The translations under genes were made by a program, and so were the position numbers. A model generated the notes under the pieces. It did not search any database. It had not been told where the DNA came from and saw nothing but the letters and a program-made list of their open reading frames with translations. This document shows positions 53,584 through 62,418 of a DNA stretch of 64,000 nt, piece after piece (the first letter of the stretch is position 1; every line of letters begins with the position of its first letter). Location of the stretch: positions 1-64,000 of the forward strand of contig CAJUDA010000011.1 in assembly GCA_910584875.1 (NCBI GenBank), given 5' to 3'. The DNA comes from an uncultured Eubacterium sp. Lineage in GTDB: Bacteria; Bacillota; Clostridia; Lachnospirales; Lachnospiraceae.

Positions 53584-54551
53584 TTTGCAATCCATCTCCC
53601 CGATTTGGACAGATTTCCCTTTGTAAATCCACCCGTTTTTTTACAGCTGGCTTTGATCAGTGCCGAGGTCTCATTTTTATTGGAAATGTTCCATGCCACA
53701 TGACCGATCTTATACTTTTTCAGCAGTTTCATCCATTGTCCGGCACTGCCTTTGTCAATGCCCCCATTGCCGGACGCATCGCAGATGCTAAATTCCGTCA
53801 CAAGCATAGGCAGCCCTTTCTTAAATGCCTTCTTTACTTTATCCCGGTTCCAATCTTTATGCGTTGCCGCATAAAAATGGAGAGAATACGCAATGTTTTT
53901 CTGCTTCAAAGGCTTCTCTGCGACCACATCCACATCCTGTGACCAGGTGGGGGTGCCTACAACTATGATATTCTTTTTGTCGTATTTGCGGATCCGTTTG
54001 ATCACCTTGTTTGCATAGGGACGGATATCCTTTTCCCATGTCACATTGCCGTTTGGTTCATTGCATATTTCATACAATATATTTTTCTGCTTTTTATATT
54101 TTTTAGCAAAGCGGGTAAAAAATTTCAGTGCCTGTTTCTGGTGGGTTTTGGGATTGCCGTCATTCAGTATATGCCAGTCCAGTATCACATACATACCAAG
54201 CTCTGTGGCATATTGCACCCCTTCGTCGATCGTTTTGTACAGATCGACCGAATACCCGGAACCCGGATCGCTGTAAAAGGCGATGCGTATCGTATTGACT
54301 CCCATCTTGCGGAAACTCTTAAAACAAGATTTGTTGACATACTGGGGAAACCAGGCAATACCGTGGGTGCTGACCCCTTTCAGCTGAACCTTTCTTCCTT
54401 TCTGGTTCACAATACTGCTTCCCTTCACAGACAGCCTCCCCCACTTCTGTACCGGAGTGGCTGCTTTCGCCTGATCACAATTTCCGTTACTTACAATTCC
54501 CATCACCATAAAAAGACAGCTCAATACCAATGCATATAAAATTTTTTTCAT
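53568..54551 (-). CDS. Secreted GH5-family cellulase/mannanase-like glycosidase
   Basis: A 327-residue secreted protein with signal peptide (residues 1-31). The glycoside hydrolase family 5 catalytic pair is visible: acid/base in EICNEPNG and nucleophile in LVTEFSIC. GVSTHGIAWFP and VNTIRIAF fit the TIM-barrel start. It ends in a basic KWWKK tail. The start overlaps the glycosyltransferase stop by ATGA. Probably acts on beta-glucan or mannan; family-level call is safe, substrate is not. Confidence 0.85.
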   Translation of the reverse strand: MKKILYALVLSCLFMVMGIVSNGNCDQAKAATPVQKWGRLSVKGSSIVNQKGRKVQLKGVSTHGIAWFPQYVNKSCFKSFRKMGVNTIRIAFYSDPGSGYSVDLYKTIDEGVQYATELGMYVILDWHILNDGNPKTHQKQALKFFTRFAKKYKKQKNILYEICNEPNGNVTWEKDIRPYANKVIKRIRKYDKKNIIVVGTPTWSQDVDVVAEKPLKQKNIAYSLHFYAATHKDWNRDKVKKAFKKGLPMLVTEFSICDASGNGGIDKGSAGQWMKLLKKYKIGHVAWNISNKNETSALIKASCKKTGGFTKGNLSKSGRWIAKWWKK

Positions 54552-55831
54552 TCTCCGCCTTCCTTTCCCAGCCGTTTTGCCGCCGCCAGAAATACTCCCT
54601 GGTTCATATAGAGAAACAACATCTTACTGTATTCATAATTTCTGACGATCTCTACATCCTCTTCCGTAATGATACAGCTGCGGTCCGGGTCGATATAAAT
54701 CTCCTGTCTTGACAGATCCTTTACCCGGAAAATATAGGGACACAGGTGAAAGATGATCTGCGCCTTTTCTTTTTCTGTTTCCACTAGCTGCGGATTGATA
54801 CTGGCAAGAAAATTCCGGAGATACAGGGCATCCTCTTCCTGTCCGTCCGTGATGATACAGTAACTTTTTTTATCCTGCACATAAGCGGTCAGCTTATCAT
54901 CATTGGCATCGTTTTCCAGTATTTTATAATCCGCCGCTTTCCCCCTCACTCCGCTCATGGCGTCAAAGAGGGCATACGCCAGCGACTGGCGGATATTATG
55001 CTCTTCCCGGAACAGACTCTCATACATGGCGTCAAAAAAAGCAGACAACAGTTGCACACTCATCCGGTCTTTTTTCTCTTCCGGCGTATAACGCATAAAA
55101 AAGTTTGTGCGGTTGCGCCACATATAGTAATTAATAAACGTGTTGGCATGTTTCACATTGGCCCCCATCTGATGGAGCACCTGGGACGCCGCCAGCGTGA
55201 CTGTGCGGTATCCGGCAAGGTGCATCCGGTGCCCCCACTCCATATCGTCCCAGTAGATAAAATTGTCCTCCGGCATAATGCCCACTTCTGTCTCCCGGAT
55301 CACAGAACCACGGATCATCACAGAACAGGTCGCCACCGTATCACATTCGATCACCTCCGGCAGCGTGCCGTCCTCTGGCTGGTCCGCATATAATGTCTGC
55401 GCCGTACAGTGGTCAAAATCAATCATCAGTCCACACTGCTGGATATAATCCGGCATCTGCATATGGTAGACCCGCGAACCTGCCATGCCCACATCCGGGT
55501 TCGCCTCCATATACTCATATAATGCGTTCATCGCATTTTCATCGACCAGCACATCATTATCCAGACAGACAAAATAGGGATATCCTTTTTCTTTTACAAC
55601 ACGAAGCCCCGTGTTAAAACCACCGGAGCCTCCCAGATTTTCTTCATTACACAGTATCGTGACCGAATCACCAAATTCTTTCTTCACTGCCTCCACGCTG
55701 TCATCCGTCGAGGCATTGTCCACCATATAAATATCAAAATTCTGTACCTTACTTTCCTGTACACTGCGGATACAGTCTACCACAAAGTCACGTTTATTAT
55801 AATTGCATATTACGATTCCGATCGGATTCAT
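54548..55831 (-). CDS. GT2 family glycosyltransferase with C-terminal extension
   Basis: A 427-residue protein with an N-terminal GT-A fold: IGIVICNYNKRDFVVDCIRS, VDNASTDDSVEAV, and a DXD-like VCLDNDVLV. The catalytic domain covers residues 1-290; the last 130 form a domain I do not recognise. RBS AAGGAG at 55831. Upstream coiled-coil gene and downstream GH5 gene suggest a surface glycan function. Confidence 0.85.
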   Translation of the reverse strand: MNPIGIVICNYNKRDFVVDCIRSVQESKVQNFDIYMVDNASTDDSVEAVKKEFGDSVTILCNEENLGGSGGFNTGLRVVKEKGYPYFVCLDNDVLVDENAMNALYEYMEANPDVGMAGSRVYHMQMPDYIQQCGLMIDFDHCTAQTLYADQPEDGTLPEVIECDTVATCSVMIRGSVIRETEVGIMPEDNFIYWDDMEWGHRMHLAGYRTVTLAASQVLHQMGANVKHANTFINYYMWRNRTNFFMRYTPEEKKDRMSVQLLSAFFDAMYESLFREEHNIRQSLAYALFDAMSGVRGKAADYKILENDANDDKLTAYVQDKKSYCIITDGQEEDALYLRNFLASINPQLVETEKEKAQIIFHLCPYIFRVKDLSRQEIYIDPDRSCIITEEDVEIVRNYEYSKMLFLYMNQGVFLAAAKRLGKEGGE

Positions 55832-55851
55832 TGTTATTCTCCTTATTTCAC

Positions 55852-56445
55852 TCATTCTTCCGTTGCCATCATCCCTGCGGCGGCAGCCATCGTATCGGAC
55901 ACATTGACGACATCCGGCGCACCTGCCGGCGCTTCATGTCCGTCAGCCACCTCCATTGGATCCGGATTCTCTTTCTCCTCCTCATCGCCCCACAGCGATT
56001 TATATTCTTCTTTCTGTTCATTGAGCATCGCCATACTTTTTGCTGACATATACATCTCCATGCTGTACTCCATCAGCTTCTGCTCATCTGTGCCGGGCAC
56101 CTTTGCGCCTTTGGCAATCCGCCGTGCCACCTCCAGGATCTTTGCCAGATCCTGCGCCTCCTTCTCCATCGCTTCCGTCTGCTGCTTCGTCGACTCCAGA
56201 TTGGCGTAGTTCGAGTGCATCTCCATCAGCTGCCCCATATAATCACGATATTCATCATATTTTTTGGTCACCGCTTCATAAGACAACTCCAGGGAAACGG
56301 CTTCATCCGCATACACTTCTTTGCCATTCTCCGTCAGCCGGATTTTCTCTTCCAGTTCTTTTTTCTGCTTATACAGCGTTCTCTTCTGATTCTGGTATTC
56401 ATGGATCTTACCCGAATATAATTCCCTCGCTTCTCCAATTTTCAT
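55852..56445 (-). CDS. Coiled-coil protein of unknown function upstream of GT2
   Basis: A 197-residue, mostly helical protein (long Glu/Lys heptads, about 1-135), then an acidic proline-containing tail ending in MAAAAGMMATEE. No family name recognised; it is 20 bases before the GT2 gene and probably acts with it. CAGGAGGGAGG precedes the ATG. Confidence 0.6.
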   Translation of the reverse strand: MKIGEARELYSGKIHEYQNQKRTLYKQKKELEEKIRLTENGKEVYADEAVSLELSYEAVTKKYDEYRDYMGQLMEMHSNYANLESTKQQTEAMEKEAQDLAKILEVARRIAKGAKVPGTDEQKLMEYSMEMYMSAKSMAMLNEQKEEYKSLWGDEEEKENPDPMEVADGHEAPAGAPDVVNVSDTMAAAAGMMATEE

Positions 56446-56530
56446 ATGAATCCTCCCTCCTGGTGAACTTTTACATCCGTGTATTTATATCTATATATAT
56501 CGGTTAAATTTCTGGAAACAGCTATACACA

Positions 56531-56734
56531 TCATTGCTGTCTTTCAAAAATAAGTGTGTCAATATCATCGTATGCATTTTCTATCCTCTCAACATGATAT
56601 CGCTCATACATTTCATATATTAGTTCCGTGATTCCAAATTCATCCCACTCCGCCAGTACTTGATCAGCACTTGTTCCCTTATAGGCAGCATAATTTTCAA
56701 GCAGGAAAATAAAAAAATCCATTTCTTTTGGCAT
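56531..56734 (-). CDS. DUF3791 domain protein
   Basis: A 67-residue protein of the DUF3791 family (FLLENYAAYKGTSADQVLAE, YERYHVERIENAYDDIDTL). Third gene of a DUF3990 cassette. GGAGGG upstream. Antitoxin role is a hypothesis. Confidence 0.75.
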   Translation of the reverse strand: MPKEMDFFIFLLENYAAYKGTSADQVLAEWDEFGITELIYEMYERYHVERIENAYDDIDTLIFERQQ

Positions 56735-56735
56735 T

Positions 56736-56984
56736 TCAATCCCTCCTTATATACAGGGAATTGCGGGGATTACCCGTAATCTGTTCACTTTCCCACATAT
56801 CAAATAGACCTGCCGGGCTAAAATCCCACATTTCCAGATCCGGATTAATCAGCATTTGATATGTTTCCGATCTAAGAAATTTTCTCAGAGAAAGCATGTA
56901 CTCCATACCGTACTTTTCAGAAATCATTTGTGAAACCTCACAATTATAATATATCAAAATTGATGTCATTACAGACGAATTCAT
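56736..56984 (-). CDS. 82-residue DUF3990-cassette protein
   Basis: Acidic small protein (CEVSQMISEKYGMEYMLSLR, SETYQMLINPDLEMWDF). Start overlaps the DUF3990 stop as ATGA, so translation is coupled. Similar proteins accompany DUF3990 genes. Function unknown. Confidence 0.65.
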   Translation of the reverse strand: MNSSVMTSILIYYNCEVSQMISEKYGMEYMLSLRKFLRSETYQMLINPDLEMWDFSPAGLFDMWESEQITGNPRNSLYIRRD

Positions 56985-57460
56985 TTTAAAATCACCTCTT
57001 TCACCGTTAATATACTTAGTGCTTTCTCCGTCTTAAATACATACTGATCTCTGAGTTTCTGCGGCAAAAGCCGTTTTATGGTTTCTTCCTCATCATAAAT
57101 GCCAGCAAAATACAGACTAATCACAGGCATTGTTCTGTCATTAGCAACCGGACCAACAACAATATCAAAACCATCGTTCCGCTCTATATTTTTACGATTT
57201 CCCGAAACATACCTTAGCCATTCATAGCCTGCCTGGTCAAATTGATGAACATTCACCTCTTTCATCGCCGTTTCATCAACTTCATATACCGTTATAGCAG
57301 GAGATCCCGATCCTCTTCGCTTTGTTGTGAGAATCGCCCATCTTTCTGCCTGTTCATAACTGGAAGTCAGATAAAATCCAGATCCAAAATCCAGCTTTCT
57401 GTCTGAATTCAAGATTTGAGGTGTTTCTACCGCAACATTACTTCCATGATATAATAACAT
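56981..57460 (-). CDS. DUF3990 domain protein, ADP-ribosyltransferase-like fold
   Basis: A 159-residue protein. LLYHGSN and FGSGFYLTSSYEQAERWA look like the His and Tyr motifs of ADP-ribosyltransferases, and DQYVFKTEKAL near the end could supply the third residue. The DUF3990 family is placed in this fold (family knowledge). First gene of a coupled three-gene cassette with the 82-residue protein and DUF3791, which suggests a toxin with partners. AAAGGAG precedes the ATG. Confidence 0.75.
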   Translation of the reverse strand: MLLYHGSNVAVETPQILNSDRKLDFGSGFYLTSSYEQAERWAILTTKRRGSGSPAITVYEVDETAMKEVNVHQFDQAGYEWLRYVSGNRKNIERNDGFDIVVGPVANDRTMPVISLYFAGIYDEEETIKRLLPQKLRDQYVFKTEKALSILTVKEVILK

Positions 57461-57531
57461 ATCTAGCTCCTTTTACCATAAACAATTAATAATTCTATTC
57501 TATCACACATAAATCATGAAATCCATAGAAA

Positions 57532-57560
57532 ATGGACTCCGTTATATCAGCGGAGCCCAT
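57532..57560 (-). terminator. Terminator of the butyryl-CoA operon
   Basis: ATGGACTCCG (57532-57541) and CGGAGCCCAT (57551-57560) pair over 9 of 10 bases on the minus strand after etfA. Confidence 0.7.
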
Positions 57561-57592
57561 TCTAATTTTTGTTCTTATAAAAATAATATCAA

Positions 57593-58630
57593 TTATTTTC
57601 CTGCCACTTCGGCTTTCAGCATCTCGGTCAGCTGTGGTACGATCTTATTCAGATCGCCTACCAGACCATAATCTGCCACATCAAAGATCGGAGCAGTCTC
57701 ATCTTTATTGATGGCAACAATGATATCTGCTTCTTCCATACCAGCCACATGCTGGATTGCTCCGGAAATACCGATCGCAAAATACACACTCGGACGTACT
57801 GTTTTACCGGTCTGTCCTACCTGACGTTCCTGAGGCATCCAGCCATTCTCTACAACAGCACGGGAACAGCTTACCGTTCCACCCAGTACATCGGCAAGAT
57901 CCTGGAGAAGCTTGAAGTTCTCTTCACTTCCTACTCCGCGTCCGCCGGATACAAGGATCTTGGCATCCTGGATATCCACGGTATCCGCTACTGATTTCAC
58001 AACTTCAAGAATCTCTACATACTTGTTGTCTGGTGTGAATCCCGGATTGTATTCGATCACATTTGCCTTTGCTCCTGCGATCGGAGCGATTTTCTGCATA
58101 ACGCCCGGACGTACCGTAGCCATCTGGGGACGGTTATACGGGCAGGCAATCGTAGCGATCGTGTTACCGCCAAAAGCAGGACGTGTCATCAGAAGCTGCT
58201 TCGGCAGAACTTCTTTCGTCGCCATATCCGTGAAATCGCCGATCTCCAGTACCGTACAGTCAGCAGTCAGACCGGTTGCCACGCGTGCGGATACACGGGG
58301 ACCGAGATCACGGCCGATCGCCGTTGCCCCTACCAGCATGATCTCCGGCTTATACTCATTGATCACTGATGACAGTGCATGGGCATATGGCTCTGTTCTG
58401 TAAACTTCCAGTTCTTTGTCATCTACTACGATCACTTTGTCTGCACCATACTCAGCGAGACTGTCTGCCAGTCCCATAACGCCACAGCCAAGCAGTACAG
58501 CAGTTACATCTGTATCCAGATCTTTTGCAAGATCCTTTGCCTTACCAAGCAGTTCATATGCGATGCCGCTAACCTCACCGTCAACCTGCTGAGCAAAGAC
58601 ATATACACCTTTATATTCTTCTAAACTCAT
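57593..58630 (-). CDS. etfA: Electron transfer flavoprotein subunit alpha
   Basis: A 345-residue EtfA. The C-terminal FAD domain (SGGRGVGSEENFKLL, VRPSVYFAIGISGAIQH) is intact. With EtfB it shuttles or bifurcates electrons with butyryl-CoA dehydrogenase. Last gene of the butyryl-CoA operon; AGGAGG before ATG. Confidence 0.97.
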   Translation of the reverse strand: MSLEEYKGVYVFAQQVDGEVSGIAYELLGKAKDLAKDLDTDVTAVLLGCGVMGLADSLAEYGADKVIVVDDKELEVYRTEPYAHALSSVINEYKPEIMLVGATAIGRDLGPRVSARVATGLTADCTVLEIGDFTDMATKEVLPKQLLMTRPAFGGNTIATIACPYNRPQMATVRPGVMQKIAPIAGAKANVIEYNPGFTPDNKYVEILEVVKSVADTVDIQDAKILVSGGRGVGSEENFKLLQDLADVLGGTVSCSRAVVENGWMPQERQVGQTGKTVRPSVYFAIGISGAIQHVAGMEEADIIVAINKDETAPIFDVADYGLVGDLNKIVPQLTEMLKAEVAGK

Positions 58631-58677
58631 TTTAACCTCCTAATCTGAAATCCTGCGTGTGCCTGGTGCACACCCAA

Positions 58678-59460
58678 TTAGATTACATGTTTCTCTTTGA
58701 ATTTGTCAACGATATAAGCTGCAGCTTCAGCCGGATCCAGCGTTACCACTTCGCCAGCACCCTTACGAACCTTGTCAGAAGCCTTGGCGATCTTGGTCGG
58801 GGATCCCTTCAGTCCAAGATTGGAATCATCTACATCTTTCAGGTCTGCCCTGCCCCATACGGTCACTTCTTTCTCAAATGCTTCATTGATTCCGCCCGGA
58901 GTCATATAACGCGGCTCATTCAGCTCGGAAAGAGCAGTGATCAGGCAAGGCATCTTGGATTTGATCACATGGTATCTGTCCTCGTACTGACGTTCCACGA
59001 TCACGCTGTCCCCGTCAATCTTGATATTCTGTGCATAAGAGATCACCGGCAGATCCAGATGTTCTGCGATCTGAGGACCAACCTGTGCCGTATCGCCATC
59101 GATTGCCTGACGTCCGGTAATGATCAGGTCATAATCAATATTTCTCAGTGCGCCGGCGATCGTCGTAGAGGTCGCCCATGTATCGGCGCCGCCCAGTACA
59201 CGGTCTGTTACAAGAATACCCTTGTCAGCTCCCATCGCCATTGCTTCACGGAGCACTTCCTCAGCCTTGGGAAGTCCCATCGTAAGTACCGTAACTTCTG
59301 CGCCTGTTTCATCTTTTATTCTCAGTGCTGCTTCCAGACCAGCTTTGTCATCCGGGTTCATGATGGTAAGCATCGCACCTCTGTTCAACGTACCGTCCGG
59401 GTTAAATACAACGCCACCCTTAGTATCCGGTACCTGTTTTATACAAACTACAATTTTCAC
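58678..59460 (-). CDS. etfB: Electron transfer flavoprotein subunit beta
   Basis: A 260-residue EtfB starting with GTG: KIVVCIKQVPDTK, then LIITGRQAIDGDTAQVGPQI, the family signature for the AMP/FAD region. Follows bcd by 11 bases, with TAGGAGG upstream. Confidence 0.97.
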   Translation of the reverse strand: MKIVVCIKQVPDTKGGVVFNPDGTLNRGAMLTIMNPDDKAGLEAALRIKDETGAEVTVLTMGLPKAEEVLREAMAMGADKGILVTDRVLGGADTWATSTTIAGALRNIDYDLIITGRQAIDGDTAQVGPQIAEHLDLPVISYAQNIKIDGDSVIVERQYEDRYHVIKSKMPCLITALSELNEPRYMTPGGINEAFEKEVTVWGRADLKDVDDSNLGLKGSPTKIAKASDKVRKGAGEVVTLDPAEAAAYIVDKFKEKHVI

Positions 59461-59471
59461 GAGAGCACCTC

Positions 59472-60623
59472 CTATTTCAATAAGCTACCAGAGATAACCA
59501 TGCGTTGAACTTCCGAAGTTCCTTCGTAGATCTCTGTGATCTTGGCATCACGCATCATACGCTCAACGTCATATTCTCTAATGTAACCATAACCACCGTG
59601 TAACTGAACTGCCTTGGTCGTCACTTCCATGGCAACCTCTGCCGCAAATAATTTTGCCATGGCAGCCTCTACGCTGTAGACCTTCTGGGTCTCTTTTGCT
59701 TTTGCTGCCTTGTACACCAGAAGCTTGGCAGCTTCCACCTTCGTTGCCATATTGGCAAGCTGGAACTGCGTATTCTGGAACTGCGCGATCGAACGCCCGA
59801 ACTGTTTTCTCTCTTTTACATATTCGATCGTTGCTTCCAGCGCGCCCTCAGCAAGACCAAGAGCCTGTGCAGCGATACCAATACGTCCGCCGTCCAGTGT
59901 ATGCATGGCAATTCCAAAACCTTTACCCTGCTGACCAAGCAGATTGTCTTTCGGGATACGGCAGTCCTCGAAGATCAGCTCGTAAGTTGCCGATCCGCGG
60001 ATACCCATCTTCTTCTCTTTCGTTCCGAAGGAGAATCCCGGCGTGCCCTTTTCTACGATAAATGCAGAAATCTCTTTGATCTTTCTGCCGCGTTTCTCAA
60101 TGATACCGGTAACAGCAATGATAATATAAATATCTGCCTCTTTACCATTTGTGATGAAACATTTGGAGCCATTGAGCACCCACTCGTCGCCATCCAGAAC
60201 AGCCTTCGTCTGCTGTCCCTGCGCATCGGTACCGGCGCCCGGCTCTGTCAGACCGAAAGCACCCAGTTTTTCACCATTGGCAAGTGGTACCAGATATTTC
60301 TGTTTCTGCTCCTCTGTTCCGTACATATAGATCGGATCGGCGCCAAGGGAAGAATGCGCTGATACAACAACGCCTGTCGTACCACATACCTTGGACAGCT
60401 CTTCTACGCACATTGTGTATGTAAGAGGATCGCAGCCCTGTCCGCCATATTCTTTGGGAATGGCGATTCCCATGAAACCAAGTTTCTGCATCTTGGCAAC
60501 CGTCTCACGGGGGAAACTTTCTGTTTCATCAACTTCCTGCGCAAGTGGCTTCACTTCGTTCTGGGCAAAATCCTGGAACAGCTGTCTCGCCATCTCATGC
60601 TGTTTGTCTAATTTAAAATCCAT
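59472..60623 (-). CDS. bcd: Butyryl-CoA dehydrogenase (short-chain acyl-CoA dehydrogenase)
   Basis: A 383-residue flavoenzyme. The catalytic Glu is in TEIYEGTSEVQRMVI; FGLTEPGAGTDAQ and GGYGYIREY are family motifs. It reduces crotonyl-CoA to butyryl-CoA with Etf. In order between hbd and etfB. Confidence 0.97.
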   Translation of the reverse strand: MDFKLDKQHEMARQLFQDFAQNEVKPLAQEVDETESFPRETVAKMQKLGFMGIAIPKEYGGQGCDPLTYTMCVEELSKVCGTTGVVVSAHSSLGADPIYMYGTEEQKQKYLVPLANGEKLGAFGLTEPGAGTDAQGQQTKAVLDGDEWVLNGSKCFITNGKEADIYIIIAVTGIIEKRGRKIKEISAFIVEKGTPGFSFGTKEKKMGIRGSATYELIFEDCRIPKDNLLGQQGKGFGIAMHTLDGGRIGIAAQALGLAEGALEATIEYVKERKQFGRSIAQFQNTQFQLANMATKVEAAKLLVYKAAKAKETQKVYSVEAAMAKLFAAEVAMEVTTKAVQLHGGYGYIREYDVERMMRDAKITEIYEGTSEVQRMVISGSLLK

Positions 60624-60686
60624 GTTCGATTGAACTCCTTTCTTTGGACAATATTGATTCTTATATCAAAAACTCATATGTCAATA

Positions 60687-61529
60687 TTATTTCGAATAAT
60701 CGTAGAATCCTACGCCTGTCTTCATACCAAGCTTACCAGCACGCACCATCTTTCTCAGCAGCGGATGCGGACGGTATTTCGGATCACCAGTCTCAGCCTG
60801 CAGCACTTCCATGATCGCAAGACAGATATCCAGACCGACCAGGTCGCCGAGAGCCAGCGGTCCCATCGGATGGTTGGCGCCCAGTTTCATGGCAGCATCA
60901 ATTCCCTCTACAGAAGCAACTCCGTCTGCATAAATGCCTACTGCCTCGTTGATCATCGGAATAAGAATCCGGTTTACAACAAATCCGGCAGCCTCTTTTA
61001 CCTCAACCGGAGTTTTGCCGATCTCTTTTGCGATATTAACAACTTTTTCATTTACTTCATCGGTTGTGTTCTCTCCGCGGATTACTTCCACCAGCTTCAT
61101 AACAGGTGCCGGGTTAAAGAAGTGCATACCGATCACCGGATGGGAGATGCCCTGTCCGATCTCTGTGATGGAAAGAGAAGATGTGTTTGTAGCAAAGATG
61201 CAGTCATCCTTTGTTACAATATCCTGCAGCTCCTTGAATGTCTGTTTCTTAACATCCATCACCTCAAGGGCAGCCTCTACGATCAGATCACAATCTGTAC
61301 AGATATCTTTCACACCGGTTGTGATCTTGTTCAGGATCGCATCTGCAGCAGCCTGATCCATCTTTCCCTTAGCGATTCTCTTCTCGAATCCTTTGGCGAT
61401 CTTTTTCTTTCCATTTGCTGCGAATTCTTCATTGATATCGCACAAATATACTTCATAACCCTCTGTCTGCGCAAATGCCTGCGCAATACCGGAACCCATG
61501 GTTCCTGCACCAATAACACCAACTTTCAT
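60687..61529 (-). CDS. hbd: 3-hydroxybutyryl-CoA dehydrogenase
   Basis: A 280-residue NAD-dependent enzyme. KVGVIGAGTMGSGIAQAFAQ is the Rossmann loop; HFFNPAPVMKLVEVIRG is the HAD signature with the catalytic His. It reduces acetoacetyl-CoA. GGAGG before the ATG; 25 bases after crt. Confidence 0.97.
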   Translation of the reverse strand: MKVGVIGAGTMGSGIAQAFAQTEGYEVYLCDINEEFAANGKKKIAKGFEKRIAKGKMDQAAADAILNKITTGVKDICTDCDLIVEAALEVMDVKKQTFKELQDIVTKDDCIFATNTSSLSITEIGQGISHPVIGMHFFNPAPVMKLVEVIRGENTTDEVNEKVVNIAKEIGKTPVEVKEAAGFVVNRILIPMINEAVGIYADGVASVEGIDAAMKLGANHPMGPLALGDLVGLDICLAIMEVLQAETGDPKYRPHPLLRKMVRAGKLGMKTGVGFYDYSK

Positions 61530-61554
61530 GAAATCTTACCTCCATATATAATAT

Positions 61555-62346
61555 TTATTTATTTTTGAATGGAACTACTTTCAGTTTCTTTTCTTTATCC
61601 TTTTCTAAGAAGTTGCCCATTCCTGCTTTCTGGTCTTCTGTCTCAAAGCAGTCGCCGAACAATTTCTCTTCGATCACGATCGCCTCATCCATATCCACCT
61701 GCAGTCCGTCATTGATCGCTTTTTTGCAGTTGCGTACAGCGATCGGCGCCTGCGCTGCGATCCCTGCTGCCATTTTCTTTGCCTGTGGAAGCAGTTCATC
61801 CAGCGGATAAACGGCATTTACAAGACCGATGCGGTATGCTTCGTCTGCCTTAATGTTTCTTGCTGTATAGATCAGCTGTTTTGCCATACCCGGGCTTACC
61901 AGACGGGCAAGTCTCTGTGTGCCGCCAAACCCTGGTGTGATGCCAAGACCCACTTCCGGCTGGCCAAACACCGCATTCTCAGAGCAGATACGGATATCAC
62001 AGCTCATGGAAATCTCACAGCCGCCGCCCAGTGCGAAGCCATTTACTGCAGCGATCACAGGAAGCGGGAATGTCTCCAACTTACGGAATACGTCATTTCC
62101 TTTCTTGCCAAATGCCTCACCCTCTGCCTTGGTCAGTGTACTCATCTCGCCGATATCTGCTCCGGCAACAAAAGATTTCTCCCCTGCACCAGTCAGGATC
62201 AGACAGCGGATTTCATTCTGGTCAACCGCATCCAGTGCCGCATCCAGCTCATCCAGTACGGCGCTGTTCAGCGCATTCAGCGCTTTGGGGCGGTTGATGG
62301 TAATAATACCAACTTTGTCTTCTACTTCATATGTTATGAATTCCAT
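61555..62346 (-). CDS. crt: Crotonase (3-hydroxybutyryl-CoA dehydratase)
   Basis: A 263-residue enoyl-CoA hydratase. AAVNGFALGGGCEISMSCDI and QPEVGLGITPGFGGTQRL carry the oxyanion hole and catalytic Glu. Makes crotonyl-CoA. GGAGGG upstream. Confidence 0.97.
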   Translation of the reverse strand: MEFITYEVEDKVGIITINRPKALNALNSAVLDELDAALDAVDQNEIRCLILTGAGEKSFVAGADIGEMSTLTKAEGEAFGKKGNDVFRKLETFPLPVIAAVNGFALGGGCEISMSCDIRICSENAVFGQPEVGLGITPGFGGTQRLARLVSPGMAKQLIYTARNIKADEAYRIGLVNAVYPLDELLPQAKKMAAGIAAQAPIAVRNCKKAINDGLQVDMDEAIVIEEKLFGDCFETEDQKAGMGNFLEKDKEKKLKVVPFKNK

Positions 62347-62418
62347 AACGATTACCCTCCATTATTTTCTAAACAGGGAACTGACCGGTCCAAACGGGCC
62401 GGTCAGCCTGTCTTATGA

